The translations under genes were made by a program, and so were the position numbers. 34,500 nucleotides of DNA, taken from positions 1-34,500 of the forward strand of contig JBOHRN010000011.1 of NCBI GenBank assembly GCA_050732775.1. The letters are read 5' to 3'. Positions 7,600 to 15,586 of this stretch are shown in pieces. Each line of letters starts with the position of its first letter. The first letter of the stretch is position 1. This stretch comes from JBOHRN01 sp050732775 (GTDB lineage Bacteria; Gemmatimonadota; Gemmatimonadetes; Longimicrobiales; Longimicrobiaceae). Below the pieces are notes generated by a model. It made no database searches. It was not told the DNA's origin and saw only the letters and a list, made by a program, of their open reading frames with translations.

Positions 7600-9369
7600 T
7601 CACATCGGCCAGACAACCGGAACCAGCAGCACGAGCACAACGATCACCAGCAGGGTGAGAGGCAGGCCGAGCCGAGCGTAGTCGCCGAACCGGTATCCGC
7701 CCGGCCCGTATATCATCATGTTGGTCTGATAGCCGATCGGAGTGAGGAACGACGCCGAAGCGGCGATTGCGACCACAATGGCGAACGGCCTCGGGTCCAA
7801 CCCCAAACTGCCGGCGGTGGCGGTGGCAACGGGAAAAAGCAGTACCGCGGTAGCGTTATTGGTGATAAGTTCGGTGAACAGGATGGTGGCCAGCGCCAGT
7901 CCCAAGAGGAGCCCGGTCGCTCCCCATCCGCCGAATACCCCCACGATGCCGGAGCCGATTACCTCGGCCAGACCTGACACTTGGATCGCCGCTCCCACGC
8001 CGAAAGAAGCGGCGATCACAACGACTACATCGAGGTTTACCGCCGCACGAGCTTCTTGGGGAGAAAGCACACCCGATACGATCAACGTGACAGTGCCGAT
8101 CAGCGCGCAGTGCAGAATCGGGAGCCATCCCACTCCCGCCACCACCACGATCCCCAGCGTGATCAGTCCCACAATCCAAGCCTTTCCGGAACTTACGGGC
8201 AGTGCTCCTCCGAGCCGGGATACGAGAAGAAAGTCGCTTCGGTCTCGCCAGCGATCGCGAAACCCCTGATCGGAGAGCACGAGAAGCGTATCACCGGTCT
8301 TCAACCGAACAGATCCGAGCTTGGCCTTCACTCGCGTCCCTGCTCGGTGAATCGCGAACACGGCCGCCTGATACCGGTTTCGGAAGTCGGCGTCTATGAG
8401 AGTTCGACCGGTCAACGGCGACGACGCGCTCAGCACCGCTTCGAAGAATGTATGATTGTTGCCAGCGAACCCCGAGACGGTCTCATGGCCCGCAAAGGCA
8501 AGCCCTCGCATACCCTGCAGATCCACCACCAGATCGGCCAATCCCACGAAAGTGAGAAGATCTCCTTCCGCGAGAGGTTCATCGGGCGAAACCGGTGCGA
8601 TAATCTGGCCATCACGTTCGAGCTCTGCCAGAAAAACACCTTGTAGATGGCGGAGACCGGCTTCCTCCACTGTCTTGCCAACCAAGGGACCCTTTCCTTC
8701 GATTCGCATGGGAACCACGAATTCTCGGAACTCGTCCTCGAAGCGTTGACGGGCTGGCCTGCGATCCGGCAACACCCGCGGAGCGAGTAGGATCAGCGTC
8801 AGTAGTCCAACTACCGTCAGGGGAAGACCGATGGGAGAGAGTTCGAACATTCCGATCGGCGGCGCTCCATCGGCTTCTAGCAAGCCGGACACAACGATGT
8901 TGGTAGACGTTCCGATCACCGTTATCGTACCAGCAAGGATGGTGGCGAAAGAAAGCGGCATTAGAAACAAGGAAATGGGCTTACCCCAGCGCTCCGCCCA
9001 ATCCGTAACTTGCGGGATGAGCGTGGCCATGATCGGAGTGTTGTTCAGAAACGCCGATGCTACGGCGGTGGGTAGAAGAAGCCGCATAAGCTCCGTTCGT
9101 TCTCCGCTGCCTCGGCCAAGAATTTTCTGTATGCTGGGCTGTATGGCACCGGTCTTCTCCACCGCGCGCGCTACCACATATAGAGCTGCCACGGTGAATG
9201 GAGCTGGATTACTGAAGCCGGAGAAGGCTTCCCGAGGATTGACGATTCCCACTATAAGAAGCACGACTACCACTCCGAACATCACTACGGAAGGAGCCAT
9301 TACTTCCCGTGCCATAAATACGACCATCGTCACAACGATGGCCGCTGTCGCCCACGCCTCCCAGCTCAC
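7600..9369 (-). CDS. SLC13/DASS-type anion transporter with two RCK_C domains, likely sulfate permease
   Basis: Polytopic inner-membrane carrier of 589 aa. The duplicated SLC13 signature is present: SNT-type asparagine motifs in the N half (SAFLNNTPIM, then GTSTNIV) and in the C half (ITNNATAV, then PIGYQTNMM). Between the halves lie two cytoplasmic TrkA-C/RCK_C domains (about 210-380), a common layout for bacterial sulfate/thiosulfate carriers of this type. The start is GTG 9369, 15 nt after the epimerase stop, without a clear Shine-Dalgarno. It precedes cysQ-cysD-cysNC with a 1-nt gap, so sulfate is the most likely substrate; other dianions cannot be excluded from sequence alone. Confidence 0.87.
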   Translation of the reverse strand: MSWEAWATAAIVVTMVVFMAREVMAPSVVMFGVVVVLLIVGIVNPREAFSGFSNPAPFTVAALYVVARAVEKTGAIQPSIQKILGRGSGERTELMRLLLPTAVASAFLNNTPIMATLIPQVTDWAERWGKPISLFLMPLSFATILAGTITVIGTSTNIVVSGLLEADGAPPIGMFELSPIGLPLTVVGLLTLILLAPRVLPDRRPARQRFEDEFREFVVPMRIEGKGPLVGKTVEEAGLRHLQGVFLAELERDGQIIAPVSPDEPLAEGDLLTFVGLADLVVDLQGMRGLAFAGHETVSGFAGNNHTFFEAVLSASSPLTGRTLIDADFRNRYQAAVFAIHRAGTRVKAKLGSVRLKTGDTLLVLSDQGFRDRWRDRSDFLLVSRLGGALPVSSGKAWIVGLITLGIVVVAGVGWLPILHCALIGTVTLIVSGVLSPQEARAAVNLDVVVVIAASFGVGAAIQVSGLAEVIGSGIVGVFGGWGATGLLLGLALATILFTELITNNATAVLLFPVATATAGSLGLDPRPFAIVVAIAASASFLTPIGYQTNMMIYGPGGYRFGDYARLGLPLTLLVIVVLVLLVPVVWPM

Positions 9370-9384
9370 GAACGAGAAGCGAAG

Positions 9385-10443
9385 TTAGCGAAGATCGGAC
9401 CGGCCGGGGCGGCTATCTCGACAGGCATGCTCAATGTACCAATCCAGACTTAGCTCCAAGCCCTCTTTTACCGAACGCTCCACCCGATACCCGAGTCGAT
9501 CCGAAATTTTCTCAATCGAAGCCAACGAGTGACGAACATCCCCAGCGCGAAAGTCTCCATACGCCGGCTGCTGATTCGCGATCTCCGGCTCCCGTCGCGC
9601 CAAACCATCGCGGATCAAGGAAAACAGCGATTCCAACGTGATGCGCTCCCCACACGCCACATTGTATATTTGATCGGTACTGCCCGAAGAAGTCACCACT
9701 GCGAGGAGATTCGCCTGTAACACGTTATCGATGTGCGTGAAATCCCGACTCGTCTCCCCATCTCCGTAAATCGTGCAGCTATCTCCCGCCAGCATCCGGC
9801 CCACCCAACGGGGAATAACGGCGGCGTACGCACCCTCCGGATCCTGGCGGCGTCCAAACACGTTGAAGTAGCGAAGCCCTATGGCTTCGAGTCCGTAGTG
9901 CCGCTGAAACACGTGGGCGTACAGCTCGTTCGCATACTTGGAAACAGCATACGGCGAAAGGGGTTGCCCGATGCGGCCTTCCACCTTTGGCAGCGATTGC
10001 TCGTCCCCATAAGTAGAACTGGAGGCCGCATATACGAATCGCCGGATCTTCATGTCTCGTGCGGCCACCAGCATGTTGAGAAAGCCATCCACATTCGTGC
10101 GATTGGTGGAGATGGGATCGTTAATGGAGCGAGGCACCGATCCGAGAGCCGCTTGGTGAAGAACGTAGTCGATACCCTTACAGGCCTGGTGGCAGGTATC
10201 CAGGTTGCAGATGTTTCCCTCGATAAAGTGAAAGGATTTCCATAACTCGTCTCCAACGCCCGCCCGCACGTCTTCCAGATTCTGTCTAGAGCCCGTGGCG
10301 AAGTTATCGATTCCGACAACCTCCTGGCCCAATTCCAGAAGTTTTTCTACCAGATTGGAGCCGATGAATCCAGCGGCGCCGGTAACCAGCCAAGCTCTCG
10401 GGGTTTTCCGTAACTCGCGTTGAACCTCTTGATAACGAGTCAT
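9385..10443 (-). CDS. wbpP: UDP-N-acetylglucosamine/galactosamine 4-epimerase (WbpP/TviC-like)
   Basis: NAD-dependent SDR epimerase interconverting UDP-GlcNAc and UDP-GalNAc (or their uronic acids). At 352 aa it shows the N-terminal pattern MTRYQEV...AWLVTGAAGFIGSN typical of WbpP/TviC, the SSSTYGD element, catalytic Tyr165-x3-Lys169 (PYAVSKYA), and RYFNVFGRRQDP. ATG 10443 is chosen over an adjacent TTG at 10446 because it matches family N-termini. It follows the wbpA-like gene after 81 nt, and the transporter follows it after 15 nt. With that dehydrogenase it would supply UDP-GalNAcA, as TviB/TviC do for Vi antigen. GC content is visibly lower than in the right block. Confidence 0.9.
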   Translation of the reverse strand: MTRYQEVQRELRKTPRAWLVTGAAGFIGSNLVEKLLELGQEVVGIDNFATGSRQNLEDVRAGVGDELWKSFHFIEGNICNLDTCHQACKGIDYVLHQAALGSVPRSINDPISTNRTNVDGFLNMLVAARDMKIRRFVYAASSSTYGDEQSLPKVEGRIGQPLSPYAVSKYANELYAHVFQRHYGLEAIGLRYFNVFGRRQDPEGAYAAVIPRWVGRMLAGDSCTIYGDGETSRDFTHIDNVLQANLLAVVTSSGSTDQIYNVACGERITLESLFSLIRDGLARREPEIANQQPAYGDFRAGDVRHSLASIEKISDRLGYRVERSVKEGLELSLDWYIEHACRDSRPGRSDLR

Positions 10444-10524
10444 CAACGGAACCCAACATCGCGCGTGGGCACGGGCGCGACCTTCATGAAGTCAGGCCGC
10501 ACCCCAGCGACCAAAAGAACCTCA

Positions 10525-11913
10525 TCAAGCGGCCGCGGGGGCGATCTTCTTGACCAGGCGGGAGACCCGCGACAAGGGAGACAAACTCTCGATGCGGCCG
10601 TTACCGCTCAACCCCCGCATCACGCCGCGGCTGTCGATCACCACGGGGGCTTCCCGCGCGACTTGCTCGTAGTCTATCTGCTGGTGGTCGGTGACGATGA
10701 GCACCGCGTCGCTCTCCCTCAAGCGTCGGGCGTTCAAGGCCACGCTCTTCATGGGCAGGCCGTCGATCTCGGTATGGCCGTCGTTCCTGATCTCGGGGCA
10801 GTATGGATCGTGATACGACACCTTTGCCCCTTTCTTTTGCAGCAGCCGGATGATCTCCAGGCCGGGGCTCTCGCGCAGGTCGTCGATGTCGCGCTTATAG
10901 GCGATCCCGAGGACGAGGACCTTGCTTCCCTTGATGGACCTCCCTTCTTCGTTGAGAGCGTCGGCCACTTTGCGCACCACGAAGCCGGGCATCTCCCCGT
11001 TGATCTCGCTGGCCAGCTCGATCATGCGGGTCTTGAAGGCGAGGGTGCGCATCTTCCAGGACAGGTAGTGCGGGTCTAGGGGGATGCAGTGCCCCCCCAA
11101 CCCCGGGCCGGGGGTAAACTTCATGAACCCGAACGGCTTGGTTGCCGCGGCGTCGATCACGTCCCAGACGTCGACGCCGAGCTTGTCGCACGCCTGGGCC
11201 AACTCGTTGGCGAGGGCTATGTTGATGAGCCGGAAGGTGTTTTCGTACACCTTGGTGAGCTCGGCCGCCTCGGCGCTCTCTACCGGTACCAGGGTGTCGA
11301 AAACCGTCTCGTAAAGGGCCACTCCCGCCGCGCGGCACGATTCGGTGACGCCCCCGATGACCTTGGGTGTGTTGCGGGTGTGCCACACGAGGTTGCCGGG
11401 ATCGACCCTCTCTGGGCTGAAGCAGAGAAAGAAGTCTTTGCCGGCCTTTGAACTCCCCTCTTCCTCCAGGAGGGGGAGGAGCACCTCACGGGTGGTGCCG
11501 GGGTAGGTGGTGCTCTCGAGGATCACCAGCATCCCGGGTTTAAGAGCGTGGGCGACGGCGTGCCCCGCCGCGAGGACATAGGAGAGGTCGGGGTCCTTCG
11601 TCTTGTTGAGGGGGGTGGGGACGCAGATCGAGACGGCGTCGCACTCCTTGAGCCGGTCCAGGTTGTCGGTGGCACTCAGGAGACCCTCGCCCACGAAGGC
11701 AGCCAGCCGGTCACTGTGGACGTCCCGAATATGGCTTTCGCCCCGGTTGATACCTTCTACCACGCTAGAGTTGAGGTCGAAGCCTAGGGTGCGGTAACCG
11801 CTGCGGGCAAACTCCAGCGCGAGGGGCAGCCCCACGTAGCCGAGCCCGATCACGCCCACGGTGACGGAGCGCTCCTCAACCCTGGTGTGGAAGTAGCGAG
11901 CGTGACTGGTCAT
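10525..11913 (-). CDS. wbpA: UDP-N-acetylglucosamine 6-dehydrogenase (WbpA/TviB-like)
   Basis: Two-step NAD-dependent oxidation of a UDP-HexNAc to the uronic acid. The 462 aa contain the Rossmann motif GLGYVGLPLA (about 23-32), CVPTPLN, the substrate region SPERVDPGN that marks the UDP-HexNAc branch, catalytic Cys276 in GLGGHCIPLDP, and a C-terminal UDP-binding domain (AYKRDIDDLRESP). ATG 11913 has a good Shine-Dalgarno (AAGGA, four nt upstream). A candidate promoter lies about 110 nt upstream. It is the first gene of the wbpA-wbpP-transporter-cys run unless read-through comes from wzi 1. UDP-glucose as substrate is less likely given the SPERVDPGN region. Confidence 0.93.
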   Translation of the reverse strand: MTSHARYFHTRVEERSVTVGVIGLGYVGLPLALEFARSGYRTLGFDLNSSVVEGINRGESHIRDVHSDRLAAFVGEGLLSATDNLDRLKECDAVSICVPTPLNKTKDPDLSYVLAAGHAVAHALKPGMLVILESTTYPGTTREVLLPLLEEEGSSKAGKDFFLCFSPERVDPGNLVWHTRNTPKVIGGVTESCRAAGVALYETVFDTLVPVESAEAAELTKVYENTFRLINIALANELAQACDKLGVDVWDVIDAAATKPFGFMKFTPGPGLGGHCIPLDPHYLSWKMRTLAFKTRMIELASEINGEMPGFVVRKVADALNEEGRSIKGSKVLVLGIAYKRDIDDLRESPGLEIIRLLQKKGAKVSYHDPYCPEIRNDGHTEIDGLPMKSVALNARRLRESDAVLIVTDHQQIDYEQVAREAPVVIDSRGVMRGLSGNGRIESLSPLSRVSRLVKKIAPAAA

Positions 11914-12192
11914 GTCATCCTTGAAAGGGTGAAGTAGCGAGACGCCGTTCTGCCGCGAAGCGGTATACCCCAGAGCTTAAACGGGTTCCCTCCGCGGTCC
12001 TCGCGGCGAAAGGTGCTTCGGCCATGTTACCTTCAGTGTGGTTATGAGGCAAACAGTGAGCCAAGCCGCCCTGGATGGGAAAATGCGCCGTAAAAATATG
12101 ATTATGGTTGGGTTTTTTACCGAATTACTCGGCTCCTGCTCCTCGCCCGTTCTGAGACACCCGGTGGACATCTGGGGCATGCATGTCTCGGG
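11914..12192. other. Intergenic region between wzi-like gene 1 and wbpA
   Basis: Non-coding stretch of 279 nt, the longest gap in the window. It holds the wbpA Shine-Dalgarno, a candidate sigma-70 promoter on the minus strand (12024-12052), a short hairpin CCGCG-5 nt-CGCGG (11992-12006), and an AT-rich patch near 12080-12130 with runs of A and T. I found no convincing intrinsic terminator for the upstream wzi gene. Two small ORFs (one per strand) cross it but have no recognisable content. Confidence 0.6.
12024..12052 (-). promoter_or_regulatory. Candidate promoter for the wbpA-wbpP-sulfate operon
   Basis: Minus-strand TTGCCT (12052-12047), 17-nt spacer, TAACAT (12029-12024). Each hexamer matches 4 of 6 sigma-70 consensus bases. 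Predicted start near 12017, giving a leader of about 100 nt before the wbpA ATG. Confidence 0.42.
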
Positions 12193-13854
12193 CTACTTGC
12201 CCAACTTCGCCCGAAACGAAAGTGCGGCGTGAACGTTCCAGCGGTCATCATCTTCTGACCCATGCCGCACGTTCCACCCGACTCCGAAAGCTCCCTGTAC
12301 TTCCAAGCGACCTAGGAAGCGCACGACCTCCACGCCCCCTTCGTGGAGCACGTCGATCGCCTCGGATCTCTCCCCGCCAGCCGGTCTAGTCTCCACGGCG
12401 CGGCGGTCCTCGCGCACCGAGCGGCGCCAAAACGCGCTCCACCTTCCGGCCGTATGGTAAAGATCCAGGGCCACAGTTCCGCCGGTGCCCCCGTAGCCAG
12501 TTGGTGACCCGAGTATCTGGCCCCGGTGGGTGTGCCCTTGGCGCAGCTCTGAATGCCGGTAGAACGGAGTCTGGCCGCGAACCTTGGCAAGGTGGGTGGT
12601 CTGCGCGTTGATCAACTCCGCACGCCAAACCGCATACCGGGATGGCCGAAACCGCCAGACCTTCTGAACCCCGACCGTAAAGCCGGAGTTATGGTCAGGT
12701 TCCAGTATGAAGTCGCGCAGATTCAGGCTATGGTCCTCCCGGGCAAACTCGCCCCACACCTCGAGTCCGTCGCGGGGAAAGACCCAACGCGCGAACGCCG
12801 AGGCGAGCTGGTTATCTTCACCATCTCGATCCAAATCTTGCTTGAAAATCCCTTCCAAGGGGCGCAGGAAGTCTTGGTAATTCGGCCCCCCTTCCCTCCA
12901 GGGAAGGTGGAAGAACCGGCTCACACCCAACTCCAGCCCGTCGACTCCGCGCGGTGTAATAACCGCCACCAAGCCCGAGGCGAAACGGAGGCGGTCCAGT
13001 CCGTCGTTCAGGGTAAAATCGGACTCCTCCAGGCGACCCCACACCAGTCGGCCGTGGAGCTTGGCTAGCCATAGCTTCAGTGGCCGGGCCGTACCCAGCC
13101 AGCCGTGCAAGAAACCAGGCGCGTTGTTACCCAAGAGAAGGGGGTACTCCACTGCCGGTCCCCAGGACTGATTGGCCGTGGAGACCCCCGCGCTGACCCC
13201 CGAAGCGTCGATGCGGAGCGTGCTCTGGCCCGCGTCGAAGCGCGCGTACGGGCCGTCTCCAAATCGCTGGGGAGCGTCGATGGCGGTGGGGTTGCGGGGA
13301 TCGGCGAAAGCCAGCGGGCCGTCGAAGCCGGTGTCCTGGGTCTTGAACGAAGCGTTTTGTGCCCAGAACCCCGTCGGGGCCACGGTGAGGGAGAGGGGGC
13401 CGTAGCGGGCATGGAAGCCCGCCCGAACCGCTACGGTCGGGCCCCTACCCGCCCAAACGGCCCCGTCGTTAGTTCCGAGCGGGAAGGCCGAGTTGAATAC
13501 GGCTCGCACTTCGGGGCGGAGTAGAGAAAGCTCCCCCCGCCCGGCAGGTGGGGTCAGACGGTACCGATCCGCCCACGGATGATCGATGGTGAGCGGCGAG
13601 AGTCTGTCGATCTCGGAGCGAGAGAAGGAACGGATCGACCAGGGGTAGAGAGGAACCTCGCCCGCCACCTGGAGCACCCGCAAGTAGCGCTCTACCTCCG
13701 AGTTGACGAACACCTCTCCGGCCACGCCTGTCTGGGAAAGGGCCGGGATCGAAAGAAGGAGTGCCGCTCCGGCCGTCACTACCAAAGCTAGTGCTCGGAA
13801 GCGCCTGGCCAGGTCACGGATTACCGCTCGCGCGGGAAGGGCTTCTTCTTCCAC
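12193..13854 (-). CDS. Wzi-like capsule assembly outer-membrane protein 1
   Basis: Predicted outer-membrane beta-barrel of the capsule-assembly Wzi family, which anchors or assembles exported polysaccharide at the cell surface. The 553 aa start (GTG 13854; an in-frame stop lies just upstream) with a basic segment and a hydrophobic signal peptide (about 18-42, likely cut after ...SIPALSQ). A helical region follows (SEVERYLRVLQVAGEVPLYP), then alternating barrel strands. Elements NDGAVWAGRG, RFGDGPYARF, GQSTLRI and STANQSWGP recur in the divergent gene at 13924-15585, so the two are paralogues. It is divergent from that gene across only 69 nt. Assignment rests on these shared elements and on context; Wzi-type families are divergent, so the exact role is inferred. 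Confidence 0.8.
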   Translation of the reverse strand: MEEEALPARAVIRDLARRFRALALVVTAGAALLLSIPALSQTGVAGEVFVNSEVERYLRVLQVAGEVPLYPWSIRSFSRSEIDRLSPLTIDHPWADRYRLTPPAGRGELSLLRPEVRAVFNSAFPLGTNDGAVWAGRGPTVAVRAGFHARYGPLSLTVAPTGFWAQNASFKTQDTGFDGPLAFADPRNPTAIDAPQRFGDGPYARFDAGQSTLRIDASGVSAGVSTANQSWGPAVEYPLLLGNNAPGFLHGWLGTARPLKLWLAKLHGRLVWGRLEESDFTLNDGLDRLRFASGLVAVITPRGVDGLELGVSRFFHLPWREGGPNYQDFLRPLEGIFKQDLDRDGEDNQLASAFARWVFPRDGLEVWGEFAREDHSLNLRDFILEPDHNSGFTVGVQKVWRFRPSRYAVWRAELINAQTTHLAKVRGQTPFYRHSELRQGHTHRGQILGSPTGYGGTGGTVALDLYHTAGRWSAFWRRSVREDRRAVETRPAGGERSEAIDVLHEGGVEVVRFLGRLEVQGAFGVGWNVRHGSEDDDRWNVHAALSFRAKLGK

Positions 13855-13882
13855 GGTAAGTATCGAGCCGCCTTATTGAGGG

Positions 13883-13911
13883 TGGACGCGGTTAGGTGAG
13901 CACGCTATCAT
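13883..13911 (+). promoter_or_regulatory. Candidate promoter for wzi-like gene 2
   Basis: TGGACG (13883-13888), 17-nt spacer, TATCAT (13906-13911; 5 of 6 to consensus), 12 nt before the ATG at 13924, predicting a very short leader. It lies in the 69-nt divergent intergenic region; no equally good match was seen for the opposite gene. Confidence 0.38.
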
Positions 13912-13923
13912 TGCGCGGACTCC

Positions 13924-15585
13924 ATGTCCAGCGCTCCACGCCTCTCGACCCGGCCACGATACTTGCAAATCTGGCTAGCACGAAAGCTGGTCCTACTCCT
14001 TCCCCTGGCCGGCATCCTTTGTCCCGGGCAGGCCGCTCTCGCCCAGGATGGTCGGCTCTTAGTGGAGTCTCTTCCGGGGCTAGGCAGTCCCTTCGACGAC
14101 CAGCTCAGGGTTGGGCAACTCCTCGGACAGTACGAGTCGGGCGGCTACCTAATCCGTTCCACCCATACACTGGCACCGGCCGATTCGATCGGTGGTCTTA
14201 GGTTCAAGCTGTACCTACCAACCATCTCCAGCGTCTGGAATTCGGCTCTGCCGTTTTCGTTTAACGACGGCCTGGTTTGGGCTGGGCGCGGCTGGACGAC
14301 CGGGGTGCGTGGCGGAGTGGGGATCGAGTGGGGCCGCCTCTTCGCGGAGCTGGTCCCGGAGTTGATCCACCACCAAAACGCCAACTTCCAGACCATCCCC
14401 TACCCCGACGACGAGCGGAGCCCCTTCGCCAGCCCCTTCCACACCTTCCCCGAATCACTCGACCTTCCCCTACGCTTTGGAGACGAACCGTTCATCCGCA
14501 TTGGTCCCGGCCAGAGCCGGGTTGGAATCCGCTTCGCCGGTTTGGAAGGCGGGTTGAGCAGCGCGAATGAATGGTGGGGACCAGGCATCCGCAACGCCAT
14601 CGTGCTCAGCAGTCACGCCCCCGGCATACCCCGGCTCTTTATCCGCATCCGCGAGCCGGTTGACCTGGGACTCGGACGGTTGGCGGGCAGCTGGTTCGGT
14701 GGCACCCTGCGCGAATCCGCCTACTTCGATACCATCCCCGATAACGACACCAGGGGTATTGCCGGGATTGCCCTTGCTTTCACCCCGGCCGGGGTACCGA
14801 ACCTCACCTTGGGAGGGGCCCGGGTGGTGTACGCTCCCGAGGGGATCCTGTTCCCCTTTCCAGTAAGACTTTTTGAAGTCTTTCATAAGGTGGGACGGCC
14901 AAACGACGTCCCCGCCACGAAACATAAGCGGGAAGAGCGCGCGGACCAGATTCTCTCCTTGTTCGCGCGCTGGATTTTGCCCAAGAGCGGGGCCGAGGTC
15001 TACGCGGAGTATGCCAGGAACGAGCGCCCCAAATCTCCCGGTGACTTTCTGCGCCGGCCCGGACACGCCTCCGGATATACCCTCGGGGGGCAGTGGCTGC
15101 GGCCGCTTCGGGGTGGCTCGATGGTGCGGCTTCAAGCCGAAATCACCTACCTGGAGCAGAACGACGACATCTTCGGCCGGCGGGCGGTCCCCTTCTATAC
15201 CAGTCGCCCCGTGCCTCAAGGGTATACCCACCAAGGCCAGGTGATCGGTGCCGCGATCGGTCCCGGAGGATCCAGTCAGTGGCTCGCCGCTGATTTACTC
15301 GGGAGGGCTTGGCGCGCGGGGGTCTTCGCGGGACGCATACGTTGGGAGAATGACAAGCTTTATCTGAACCCCGGCTTCCGTTTCTTCTTCAACCACGATG
15401 TAACGGTATTTGGAGGCGTGAACAGTACGGTCGAGTTTGGCGGTTGGAACGTCGCTTTCCGGTGGACGCGGGGGACGCGCCTCAACTACCTGTTTCAAAA
15501 CGAACCGCCGGGATTCGACGGCCTTCAAGCGGTAGACATTACGAACCACACTCTAGGCATTTCCGTGAGTCGCGCGTTGGACTAG
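13924..15585 (+). CDS. Wzi-like capsule assembly outer-membrane protein 2
   Basis: Paralogue of the divergent gene on the other side of the 69-nt intergenic region, coincidentally also 553 aa. A signal peptide is visible (about 18-40: basic WLARK, hydrophobic core, likely cut after AALAQ). Shared landmarks are NSALPFSFNDGLVWAGRG (about 100-117), LRFGDEPFIRI, GQSRVGIR and SSANEWWGPG; the C-terminal half carries the Wzi-like YTHQGQVIG element. Strand-like alternation of aromatic and polar residues indicates an outer-membrane barrel. It is the only complete plus-strand gene between the two blocks. Its TAG is one nt from the convergent wzy stop, leaving no room for a dedicated terminator. Confidence 0.82.
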   Translation: MSSAPRLSTRPRYLQIWLARKLVLLLPLAGILCPGQAALAQDGRLLVESLPGLGSPFDDQLRVGQLLGQYESGGYLIRSTHTLAPADSIGGLRFKLYLPTISSVWNSALPFSFNDGLVWAGRGWTTGVRGGVGIEWGRLFAELVPELIHHQNANFQTIPYPDDERSPFASPFHTFPESLDLPLRFGDEPFIRIGPGQSRVGIRFAGLEGGLSSANEWWGPGIRNAIVLSSHAPGIPRLFIRIREPVDLGLGRLAGSWFGGTLRESAYFDTIPDNDTRGIAGIALAFTPAGVPNLTLGGARVVYAPEGILFPFPVRLFEVFHKVGRPNDVPATKHKREERADQILSLFARWILPKSGAEVYAEYARNERPKSPGDFLRRPGHASGYTLGGQWLRPLRGGSMVRLQAEITYLEQNDDIFGRRAVPFYTSRPVPQGYTHQGQVIGAAIGPGGSSQWLAADLLGRAWRAGVFAGRIRWENDKLYLNPGFRFFFNHDVTVFGGVNSTVEFGGWNVAFRWTRGTRLNYLFQNEPPGFDGLQAVDITNHTLGISVSRALD

Positions 15586-15586
15586 G

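Noticed and set aside
11941..12006. ECF-sigma-like GGAACC...GTATAC pair and small GC hairpins upstream of wbpA
   Set aside because: Spacing and -10 do not fit a defined ECF consensus, and the hairpins have 4-5 bp stems without a T-run; the TTGCCT/TAACAT pair is the better promoter candidate.
12038..12232. Plus-strand ORF of 64 codons in the wzi 1/wbpA gap
   Set aside because: No recognisable domain, no Shine-Dalgarno, runs into the antisense end of the wzi-like gene, and overlaps the candidate wbpA promoter.
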